The notes under the pieces are model-generated. The model made no database searches, was not told where the DNA came from, and saw nothing but the letters and a program-made list of their open reading frames with translations. 5,947 bases of DNA from Arthrobacter sp. (lineage in GTDB: Bacteria; Actinomycetota; Actinomycetes; Actinomycetales; Micrococcaceae): NCBI GenBank assembly GCA_018260285.1, contig JAGLBH010000074.1:1853-7799 (forward strand), read 5' to 3'. Below, in pieces: positions 1 to 4,858 of the stretch. Positions within the stretch are counted from its first letter, which is position 1, and each line of letters starts with the position of its first letter. A program made the position numbers and the translations under genes.

Positions 1-1074
1 CGCAGGGGCGTCGAGTCCGTAGGTGCGCTCGGCGTACTCGCGCCACAGCTCAGGGGTCTCCTCCTCGACGCTCACCGGGGCGCCGGCGGCCACCGCGCAC
101 AGGTGCGTCCAGGCGCGCGGCACGGTGTTCGCGACGTCGTACCCGCCTCCCCCCGTGGCAATCCATCGGTCCTCGCAGAGCGTGTGGGCCAGGCCCGCGA
201 TCGTGATGGCCGCCATGCGCTGGGCGTCCACGCTCACCCTGAGGTTGCTCAGGGGGTCCTCCGCATGGGCGTCGCAGCCGTGCTGGGAGACGATGACCTG
301 CGGCGTGAACTCAGCCGCCACCTGGGGCACGACGGCGTGGAACGCGCGCAGCCATCCGGCGTCGGACGTCCCGGCGGGGACCGCGATGTTCACCGCGGAG
401 CCGGGGGCGTTCGGCCCGCCGGTCTCGTAGGGGAAGCCCGTGCCCGGGAAGAGCGAGACGCCGGACTCGTGGAGGGAGACCGTGAGGACCCGGGGGTCGT
501 CGTAGAAGATGCTCTGGGTGCCGTCGCCGTGGTGGGCATCGATGTCGATGTACATGACGCGCTCCATGCCCGCGTCGAGAAGACGGGCGATGGCCCCCGC
601 GCAGTCGTTGTAGACGCAGAAGCCCGACGCCGCCTCGCGGGCCGCATGGTGCATTCCGCCGGCGAAGTTCACCACGTGGAGGGCGCTGCCCTCGAGGATG
701 AGCTCGGCCGCGCGGAGCGTTCCCCCGTAGATCGTGGCGGCCGCGTGGTGCATGTCCGGGAAGGCGGGGTTGTCCTCGGTGCCGAGGCCCAGAGCCGGGT
801 TCGGGGTGAGCGGGTGGGCGCTCACGTCCCTGACGGCCTGGATGTACTCGGGAGAGTGGACGAGCCGGAGCTCGTCGTCGCTCGCCTCGTGAGGCTCGAA
901 GAGGACCACGTTCGGCAGGGTGAGCACGCCGAGGTCAGCCGCGAGCTTGTGCGTGAGATCCAGCCGCAGGGGGTTCATGGGGTGCTTCTGGGCAAACCGA
1001 TATCGCAACAGCGAGTCCGAGTAGACGATCGATGTTGCAACGCTGGGATAGCCGAAGCCCGTGGGACTGTACAT
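1..1074 (-). CDS. acuC: AcuC-type histone deacetylase family protein (3' end beyond window)
   Basis: Zinc-dependent deacetylase of the class I HDAC/AcuC/AphA superfamily, presumably cytoplasmic. In Bacillus subtilis AcuC removes acetyl groups from acetyl-CoA synthetase; that role here is inferred from the family. The reading frame gives 358 codons without a stop before the window edge. The family usually ends near 390 residues, so only a short C-terminal piece is missing. Visible family motifs: the catalytic His pair at residues 142-143 (GGMHHA), the YIDIDAHHGDG segment at 175-185 with zinc ligands Asp179 and His181, the third zinc ligand Asp268 in QHGCDAH, and the transition-state Tyr312 after GGGG. 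The HPMNPLRLDLT segment near residues 31-41 is typical of actinobacterial AcuC. The start is the ATG at 1074: an in-frame TAG lies 18 nt upstream and the next in-frame ATG is at codon 33, inside a conserved stretch. No Shine-Dalgarno is visible, so translation may be leaderless. The gene is divergent from the potassium uptake genes, with 114 bp between the starts. Confidence 0.93.
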   Translation of the reverse strand, partial: MYSPTGFGYPSVATSIVYSDSLLRYRFAQKHPMNPLRLDLTHKLAADLGVLTLPNVVLFEPHEASDDELRLVHSPEYIQAVRDVSAHPLTPNPALGLGTEDNPAFPDMHHAAATIYGGTLRAAELILEGSALHVVNFAGGMHHAAREAASGFCVYNDCAGAIARLLDAGMERVMYIDIDAHHGDGTQSIFYDDPRVLTVSLHESGVSLFPGTGFPYETGGPNAPGSAVNIAVPAGTSDAGWLRAFHAVVPQVAAEFTPQVIVSQHGCDAHAEDPLSNLRVSVDAQRMAAITIAGLAHTLCEDRWIATGGGGYDVANTVPRAWTHLCAVAAGAPVSVEEETPELWREYAERTYGLDAPA

Positions 1075-1081
1075 CTCTGAC

Positions 1082-1087
1082 AGGCTA
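1082..1087 (-). promoter_or_regulatory. possible -10 element for leaderless acuC
   Basis: On the minus strand the hexamer TAGCCT (TAnnnT type) ends 7 nt before the A of the acuC ATG. This is the spacing expected if transcription starts at or next to the initiation codon. The absence of a Shine-Dalgarno agrees with this. The matching -35 position reads CCCACA, a poor match, so the call is weak. Confidence 0.25.
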
Positions 1088-1176
1088 CGCTAAAGCAGAC
1101 CCGTTGTGGGGGCGTGCGCGAGAAAAAGTCATCTTCCGTGCCGCACTCACTCGCGCTCCCCCCGCCCGTCCTCGCC

Positions 1177-1181
1177 GAAGG
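1177..1181 (+). promoter_or_regulatory. ribosome binding site of the ktrB/trkH start
   Basis: GAAGG sits 7 nt before the ATG at 1189. It favours that start over the upstream in-frame GTG at 1114, which would add 25 low-complexity residues, and over the in-frame ATG at 1234, which has no comparable purine run in front. Confidence 0.55.
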
Positions 1182-1188
1182 TTCCCTC

Positions 1189-2631
1189 ATGCTGACCGAG
1201 ACGCCGTCGCCCCATCGCCCGCAGCCGCGGACCATGCGAGCGGCCCCCAGCCCGCAGCGCAGCGCGCTCTCGTCGTTCGTGTCCAGCCGCAACCTCGTCG
1301 AGTCGGCCATCAACTCCTCCCCCGCGCGGCTGGCGATCATCGCCTTCCTGCTCATCGTGCTGCTCTTCACGGCGCTGCTCATGCTGCCGGTCTCGGCGCG
1401 GGACGGCCGCGGAACCGCCCTCGTGGACGCGATGTTCACCGCCGTCTCGGCCGTCTGCGTCACGGGGCTCACGGTGGTCTCGACGGCGGGGCACTGGTCC
1501 CTCTTCGGGCAGGCCGTGATCCTTCTGGGCATCTTCATCGGCGGCCTCGGCACGCTGACGCTGGCCTCGATCCTGGCCCTCATCGTCTCCAAGCGGCTCG
1601 GGGTGCGCGGCAAGCTCATCGCTCAGGAGGGGCTCAACTCGAACGACCGCCTCGGGGAGGTCGGCACCCTCCTGCGCACGGTGCTCTACGTCTCCCTCAC
1701 GTGCGAGACGATCATCGCCCTGTGGCTCTTCATCCGCTTCCTGACCCTCGGAGAGAGCCTCGGGGAGGCGGCCTGGCACGGCGTCTTCTACTCGATCTCC
1801 ACCTTCAACAACGCCGGGTTCACCCCGCACTCCGACGGGCTCATCCCCTACGAGTTCGACCTCTGGATTCTCGCTCCCATCATGGCCGGCGGGTTCATCG
1901 GCTCGCTCGGCTTCCCCGTGATGCTCGTGCTCATCAAGAAGCGGCTGCGGTTCCGCGCCTGGACGCTTCACGCCAAGATCACGGTGCAGATGAGCTTCCT
2001 GCTCCTCGGGGTGGGCGCCGTGCTCTGGGGGCTGCTCGAGTGGGACAACCCCCTGACCATCGGCGGTCTCAACCCCGTGGACAAGTCCATCCACGCCGTC
2101 TTCGCCTCCGTCATGATGCGCTCGCTCGGATTCAACCTCGTGGACATGAACCTCATGCACTCGGACACGATGCTCCTGACGGACATGCTCATGTTCGCAG
2201 GCGGCGGCTCGGCGTCGACCGCCGGAGGCATCAAGGTGACGACGATCGCCGTCATGTTCCTCGCGATCCTCGCCGAGGCCCGCGGCGACCAGGACGTGAA
2301 GATCTACGGCCGCACGATCCCGCCCGGATCCATGCGGGTGGCCATCTCGGTCATCGTCATGGGCGCGAGCATCGTGGCCGTGGGCACCCTCCTCGTGCTG
2401 CGCATCTCCGGGGAGAGCCTGGACCGGGTGATGTTCGAGGTCATCTCCGCCTTCGCCACGTGTGGGCTCTCCACGAACCTGGCCGCGGAGCTCCCGCCGG
2501 CCGGCAAATACGTTCTCACGGTGCTCATGTTCCTCGGCCGAGTCGGCACGGTCACCCTGGCCGCCGCGCTCGCGCTGAGGGAGCGCCGCACCCTGTACCA
2601 CTTCCCGGAAGAGAGGCCGATCATTGGCTAA
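1189..2631 (+). CDS. ktrB: K+ uptake translocation subunit, TrkH/KtrB family
   Basis: Pore-forming membrane subunit of a Trk/Ktr potassium uptake system (superfamily of K+ transporters), 480 residues from the chosen ATG. After a hydrophilic N-terminus (about residues 1-45) come the hydrophobic segments of four pore-loop repeats. The four selectivity-filter glycines are all present: Gly93 in CVTGLT, Gly210 in NNAGFT, Gly314 in SLGFN and Gly426 in TCGLS. The third repeat has the glycine-rich segment GGGSASTAGGIKVTT (338-352) with Lys349, expected at the gating loop in the third repeat's inner helix. Near the C-terminus FLGRVGTVT (448-456) carries the conserved arginine 451 of the last inner helix. 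The third pore loop reads RSLGFN where RTAGFN is more usual; the filter Gly is kept. The stop overlaps the next gene by 8 nt, so the two are surely one operon. The partner has a single RCK unit, so I prefer the Ktr name, but automatic annotation would likely say TrkH family. No convincing promoter was found in the 114-bp divergent spacer. Confidence 0.94.
   Translation: MLTETPSPHRPQPRTMRAAPSPQRSALSSFVSSRNLVESAINSSPARLAIIAFLLIVLLFTALLMLPVSARDGRGTALVDAMFTAVSAVCVTGLTVVSTAGHWSLFGQAVILLGIFIGGLGTLTLASILALIVSKRLGVRGKLIAQEGLNSNDRLGEVGTLLRTVLYVSLTCETIIALWLFIRFLTLGESLGEAAWHGVFYSISTFNNAGFTPHSDGLIPYEFDLWILAPIMAGGFIGSLGFPVMLVLIKKRLRFRAWTLHAKITVQMSFLLLGVGAVLWGLLEWDNPLTIGGLNPVDKSIHAVFASVMMRSLGFNLVDMNLMHSDTMLLTDMLMFAGGGSASTAGGIKVTTIAVMFLAILAEARGDQDVKIYGRTIPPGSMRVAISVIVMGASIVAVGTLLVLRISGESLDRVMFEVISAFATCGLSTNLAAELPPAGKYVLTVLMFLGRVGTVTLAAALALRERRTLYHFPEERPIIG
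2611..2616 (+). promoter_or_regulatory. ribosome binding site of ktrA/trkA inside ktrB
   Basis: GAGAGG lies 7 nt before the TTG at 2624, within the last codons of ktrB. It supports the unusual TTG start. The alternative in-frame GTG at 2642 has only A-rich sequence in front. Confidence 0.5.
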
Positions 2632-3304
2632 GAACACCAAAGTGTCCCGCGATTTCGACGGGCCCGTGCTCGTCATCGGCCTCGGCCGGTTCGGCGCGGC
2701 CACCGCACAGCAGCTCGTGCGCCAGGGCCGCGAGGTCCTCGCGATCGAGAAGGATCCGCTGCTCGTTCAGAAGTTCTCCGGGCTGCTGACCCACGTGATC
2801 CAGGCCGACGCCACGAACATCGAGGCCCTCGAGCAGCTCGGCGCGCAGGAGTTCGCGTCGGCGGTGGTCGGCGTCGGCACGTCGATCGAGTCCTCCGTGC
2901 TCATCACGGCGAACCTCGTGGACCTCGGGGTGGACCACATCTGGGTCAAGGCGATCACGCCCTCCCACGGCAAGATCCTCACGCGCATCGGCGCGAACCA
3001 CGTCATCTACCCGGAGGCCGACGCCGGAACCCGCGCGGCTCACCTCGTCGGACGGCGTCTGCTGGACTTCATCGAGTTCGACGACGGGTTCGCCATCGTC
3101 AAGATGTACCCGCCCGAAGAGGTCAAGTCCCTCACGCTCGGCGAGTCCCAGATCCGCCGCAAGTACGGCGTGACCGTGGTGGCCGTGAAGTCGCCGGGGC
3201 AGGGCTTCACCTACGCGCAGTCGGACACCTTCGTGGCGGGCGACGACACCCTCATCGTGGCCGGCAAGGTCACGCTGCTCGAGAGCTTCGCGGCCCAGCC
3301 GTAG
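2624..3304 (+). CDS. ktrA: K+ uptake regulatory subunit, TrkA/KtrA family (single RCK)
   Basis: Cytoplasmic nucleotide-binding gating subunit that forms a ring under the KtrB/TrkH pore and opens it in response to ATP/ADP or NAD(H) binding (known of the family). The protein has 226 residues, the size of one RCK unit as in KtrA/KtrC. Enterobacterial TrkA is a tandem duplication of about 458 residues. RCK_N covers about residues 14-135: the Rossmann motif GLGRFG at 19-24, the acidic residue Glu42 at the end of the second strand for ribose binding, Asp62 in QADATN, and the WVKA segment at 107-110. RCK_C covers about 150-226, ending in a typical GDDTLIVAG (206-214). The first codon is TTG, which overlaps the end of ktrB by 8 nt, so translation is probably coupled. 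The gene ends 125 bp from the convergent proC stop. Confidence 0.93.
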   Translation: MAKNTKVSRDFDGPVLVIGLGRFGAATAQQLVRQGREVLAIEKDPLLVQKFSGLLTHVIQADATNIEALEQLGAQEFASAVVGVGTSIESSVLITANLVDLGVDHIWVKAITPSHGKILTRIGANHVIYPEADAGTRAAHLVGRRLLDFIEFDDGFAIVKMYPPEEVKSLTLGESQIRRKYGVTVVAVKSPGQGFTYAQSDTFVAGDDTLIVAGKVTLLESFAAQP

Positions 3305-3429
3305 GGGGCGAGGCTCGGCGTAGGGACGCGAGGCCTCGGCGAGTCGCGGCTCGGCGGGGGGCGAGGCCCCGGAAAGGCTCGGCTCGGCGGGGGCGAGGCT
3401 CGCCTCGCGCCGAGCTTCGGCTCCTCCCT
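3305..3429. repeat. GC-rich repeat spacer between convergent ktrA and proC
   Basis: The 125-bp spacer is built from reshuffled copies of one G/C-rich word. GCTCGGCGGGGGGCGAGGC at 3349-3367 recurs as GCTCGGCGGGGGCGAGGC at 3382-3399, with one G fewer. GGGGCGAGGC also occurs just after the ktrA stop (3306-3315). Shorter CTCGGCG copies lie between them. It does not code on either strand as far as I can see. The repeats could be slippage products or remnants of a small palindromic element. Confidence 0.6.
3382..3415. terminator. bidirectional terminator-like hairpin between ktrA and proC
   Basis: GCTCGGC (3382-3388) pairs with GCCGAGC (3409-3415). Inside, GCGAGG (3393-3398) pairs with CCTCGC (3403-3408) around a CTCG loop, leaving GGGG bulged on one side. 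That gives 13 G/C-rich pairs, 14 nt beyond the proC stop and about 80 nt beyond the ktrA stop. There is no T run on either side, so it is not a classical intrinsic terminator. In high-GC actinobacteria such hairpins between converging genes often serve that purpose. Confidence 0.45.
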
Positions 3430-4263
3430 CTAGCCGCCGAGCTCCTGCTCGATCTCGCTGGCCCGCGCCGCGCAGGCCTCCTGCCCGCGGGCGATGATCT
3501 CCCGCATGCCGAGCTCGTCGAACGTCGTGATCGCCTTGTCGGTGGTCCCGTTGGGAGAGGTGACAGCCTTGCGGAGCGCTGCGGCGTCGTCGTTCTCGCC
3601 GAGCATCGCACCGGCACCGCGGAGGGTGAGCGCTGCGAGGCGGCGGGAGAGGTCCGCGTCGAGGCCGAGCGTGGCGCCCGTGGCGGCCATGGCCTCGGCC
3701 AGGTAGAAGGCGTACGCGGGGCCCGATCCGGAGACGGCGATGAGCGCGTTGATCTGCTCCTCGGGGATGCGGACGACCTCGCCGGCGGCGCCGAGCACCG
3801 AGGCGACCCGGGCCAGCTGTGCCTCGCGCACGCGGGCGTTGGGCGAGACGGAGAGCACGCCCATCTGCAGGCGGCTCGGGGTGTTGGGCATGCACCGGAC
3901 GAGGGCCGCCTCGGGCAGGGCCTGCTCCATCATCGCGAGCGTCACGCCCGCCGCCACCGAGACGACGACTGCCCCCGGCTTGAGAGTCGGCGCGATCTCG
4001 CGGCAGAGGTCCACGATCCCCTTGGGCTTGACTCCGAGCACGACGACGTCGGCCCACGCAGCCGCCTCCGCGTTGGCGGCGGTGTTGGTCTCGGCGGCCT
4101 GGACGTCGAGACCGGTCTCCTCTGCGAGGGCCTGGGCGGAGGCGGCAGAGTTCGTCGTGGCCCGGATGCTCTCTGACGGGAAGCCTGCGGAGAGGACGCC
4201 GCGCAGAATGGCGCCGTTCATGTTGCCTGTGCCGAGGAAGGCGATGTTCTTTGAGTCAGTCAT
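3430..4263 (-). CDS. proC: pyrroline-5-carboxylate reductase
   Basis: Cytoplasmic enzyme that reduces 1-pyrroline-5-carboxylate to L-proline with NAD(P)H, the last step of proline synthesis. The protein has 277 residues, the normal length for the family. The N-terminal Rossmann domain starts with FLGTGNM (9-15), followed by VLGVKPK (75-81) and the MPNTPS signature (125-130). The C-terminal helical dimerisation domain begins at VSGSGPAYAFYLAEAM (177-192) and contains the P5C-binding loop VTSPNGTT (234-241). In most ProC proteins this loop reads SPGGTT, so Asn238 replaces a glycine. The ATG at 4263 is chosen because GAGAGGA (4271-4277) precedes it by 7 nt. An upstream in-frame ATG at 4365 lacks a binding site and adds unconserved residues. 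The gene has the same orientation as the isomerase and phosphatase genes but is separated from them by 594 bp, so it probably has its own promoter. Confidence 0.95.
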   Translation of the reverse strand: MTDSKNIAFLGTGNMNGAILRGVLSAGFPSESIRATTNSAASAQALAEETGLDVQAAETNTAANAEAAAWADVVVLGVKPKGIVDLCREIAPTLKPGAVVVSVAAGVTLAMMEQALPEAALVRCMPNTPSRLQMGVLSVSPNARVREAQLARVASVLGAAGEVVRIPEEQINALIAVSGSGPAYAFYLAEAMAATGATLGLDADLSRRLAALTLRGAGAMLGENDDAAALRKAVTSPNGTTDKAITTFDELGMREIIARGQEACAARASEIEQELGG

Positions 4264-4414
4264 GCTCCGATCCTCTCGAAGTTTGGAGGGCGGCGCCAGT
4301 TTGAGGGAGCGGCGGCCGGGCGGCTGCCAGGTCATGCGGGCGCAGTCGGCGGGCCTCTCCTCCATTCACGGGATACACCCGGGAAGCACTGGGCTGAGGC
4401 AAAGTTGAGCCTCC

Positions 4415-4434
4415 TAGAGTTGTAGTTACCTCAT
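4415..4434 (+). promoter_or_regulatory. AT-richer patch, possible promoter for a plus-strand transcript
   Basis: This is one of the few AT-richer stretches in the window. TAGAGT at 4415-4420 fits the actinobacterial TAnnnT -10 pattern and would start a transcript just ahead of the strong ribosome binding site at 4435. No good -35 stands at 16-18 nt spacing. About 20 nt further upstream a GGAA-N18-GTT pair (4382-4385, 4404-4406) resembles the SigR/SigH consensus but may be chance. The patch could also serve proC on the other strand. Confidence 0.25.
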
Positions 4435-4447
4435 GGAGGTGTGAGTG

Positions 4448-4504
4448 ATGAGATGCCCGGTCGTGAGACAGCCGGGCGCAGAATTGGCCGGCCCATCGGT
4501 TTGA
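4448..4504 (+). CDS. possible 18-residue leader peptide ORF
   Basis: The ORF encodes MRCPVVRQPGAELAGPSV and ends in TGA. What makes it noticeable is the GGAGGT at 4435-4440, 7 nt before the ATG and the strongest Shine-Dalgarno in the window. The same site could also serve a GTG at 4441, but the spacing would be zero. The peptide has no run of one amino acid, so a classical amino-acid attenuator is not indicated. Its codons overlap the left half of the 63-nt hairpin, whose loop contains the stop codon. It could instead be a chance ORF. Confidence 0.3.
   Translation: MRCPVVRQPGAELAGPSV
4455..4477 (+). repeat. short hairpin alternative to the long hairpin
   Basis: GCCCGG (4455-4460) can pair with CCGGGC (4472-4477) around an 11-nt loop. 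It uses bases 4474-4477, which also start the left arm of the 63-nt hairpin, so in RNA the two folds exclude each other at this point. Confidence 0.4.
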
Positions 4505-4536
4505 GAGCCCGATGGTCACCGGCCTTTTCTGCGTCC
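4474..4536. repeat. 63-nt long imperfect inverted repeat
   Basis: Three stems stack in one register. GGGCGCAGAA (4474-4483) pairs with TTCTGCGTCC (4527-4536), with one G-T wobble. After a TT/TT mismatch, GGCCGG (4486-4491) pairs with CCGGCC (4519-4524). After a one-against-three bulge, CCATCGG (4493-4499) pairs with CCGATGG (4509-4515) around a 9-nt loop. This totals 23 pairs. On the plus strand a TTTT lies inside the right arm, not after it, so it does not look like a plain intrinsic terminator. Confidence 0.7.
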
Positions 4537-4597
4537 TGGCCCTCTGCTGGGCGCTCCCGCACAGGAAAGCCGATGAGGCAGCCGCGCAGGAGGCGCT

Positions 4598-4785
4598 GCA
4601 CCCCCGAGAAAGCGGGTGCGGAGTCCGTACACCCCCGCTCGTTCCATACACCCCCGGAAATTCAAGGGGTCTATGGAATATGCGGGGGTGTACGGAGAGA
4701 ACCCCCAAGAAACCGGGGGTGGACAGACGGACACCCCCAAGAAACCGGGGGTGCATCCAGAGCGCCCCCAAGAAACCAGGGGTGC
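4598..4785. repeat. cluster of five CACCCC/GGGGTG hairpins with A-rich loops
   Basis: Five inverted repeats share the same stem word and the same loop orientation. H1 at 4598-4619 pairs GCACCC with GGGTGC. H2 is the large nested palindrome at 4624-4696. H3 at 4701-4720 pairs ACCCCC with GGGGGT. H4 at 4732-4753 pairs CACCCCC with GGGGGTG. H5 at 4762-4785 pairs GCGCCCC with GGGGTGC through one G-T wobble. Loops on the plus strand all contain GAAA or GGAAA. H3 to H5 are also direct repeats of CCCCCAAGAAACCGGGGGTG, starting at 4702, 4734 and 4765 (period 31-32 bp, one base different in the third). The cluster begins 72 bp from the isomerase stop. It looks like a locally amplified intergenic palindromic repeat; its function is unknown. 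Confidence 0.8.
4624..4696. repeat. 73-nt nested inverted repeat
   Basis: A 15-bp outer stem (4624-4638 with 4682-4696) is perfect. A symmetric 3x3 internal loop (TCG against TAT) follows, then a 7-bp stem (4642-4648 with 4672-4678), one mismatch, and a 5-bp stem ACCCC/GGGGT (4650-4654 with 4666-4670) closing an 11-nt loop. All pairs lie in one register (coordinates sum to 9320). The left arm contains two copies of TCCRTACACCCCCG, at 4624-4637 and 4643-4656. They differ only by G/A at the fourth base, and the right arm changes C/T to match. Confidence 0.8.
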
Positions 4786-4835
4786 AGCAGACCGCCGCGC
4801 CGGGAGACGCCCGAGGCAGCCGTGCAGCCGAGTCG

Positions 4836-4858
4836 GCGGGGCCTGAAGGCCACCCCGC
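4836..4858 (-). terminator. terminator-like hairpin at the isomerase stop
   Basis: GCGGGG (4836-4841) pairs with CCCCGC (4853-4858), with CC/GG inside closing a TGAA tetraloop. The right arm ends in the last base of the isomerase stop codon. Read on the minus strand the hairpin follows the TAG directly. No U tract follows, so termination is a guess from position alone. Confidence 0.35.

Larger units (their letters stand above)
4264..4857. other. 594-bp gene-poor region with hairpins and repeats upstream of proC
   Basis: No convincing protein gene was found on either strand. Going up in coordinate it holds: the proC ribosome binding site; a G/C-rich part (4280-4380) in which I see nothing definite; an AT-richer patch at 4401-4434; an 18-codon ORF with a strong ribosome binding site; a long hairpin (4474-4536); the five-hairpin repeat cluster (4598-4785); and a hairpin touching the isomerase stop. 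Long open frames across it on the plus strand are antisense shadows of the isomerase. In M. tuberculosis, as I recall, the corresponding place between Rv0498 and proC holds one further gene (Rv0499). I see no trace of it here. Confidence 0.7.

Noticed and set aside
103..1080. 325-codon plus-strand ORF opposite acuC
   Set aside because: It is a high-GC shadow frame. The minus strand has all HDAC catalytic residues in order.
1114..1188. N-terminal extension of ktrB/trkH from the GTG at 1114
   Set aside because: The added 25 residues are unconserved in character, and the ATG at 1189 has its own GAAGG at a good distance.
2621..4057. 478-codon minus-strand ORF across ktrA and proC
   Set aside because: The product is Arg/Gly/Asp-rich low-complexity sequence, and it overlaps two well-supported genes in other frames.
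4382..4406. SigR/SigH-type promoter (GGAA-N18-GTT)
   Set aside because: Only seven defined bases match. Such a match is not rare by chance in a region this size, so it is mentioned only as context for the possible promoter patch.
4685..4782. G-quadruplex from repeated GGGGG runs
   Set aside because: The G runs are 25 or more bases apart and each is matched by a C run in its own hairpin, so duplex stems are far more likely.
4702..4784. CRISPR-like array of near-identical repeats
   Set aside because: There are only three copies, the intervening sequences are 11-12 nt (too short for spacers), the repeats are G/C-run hairpins, and no cas genes are present.
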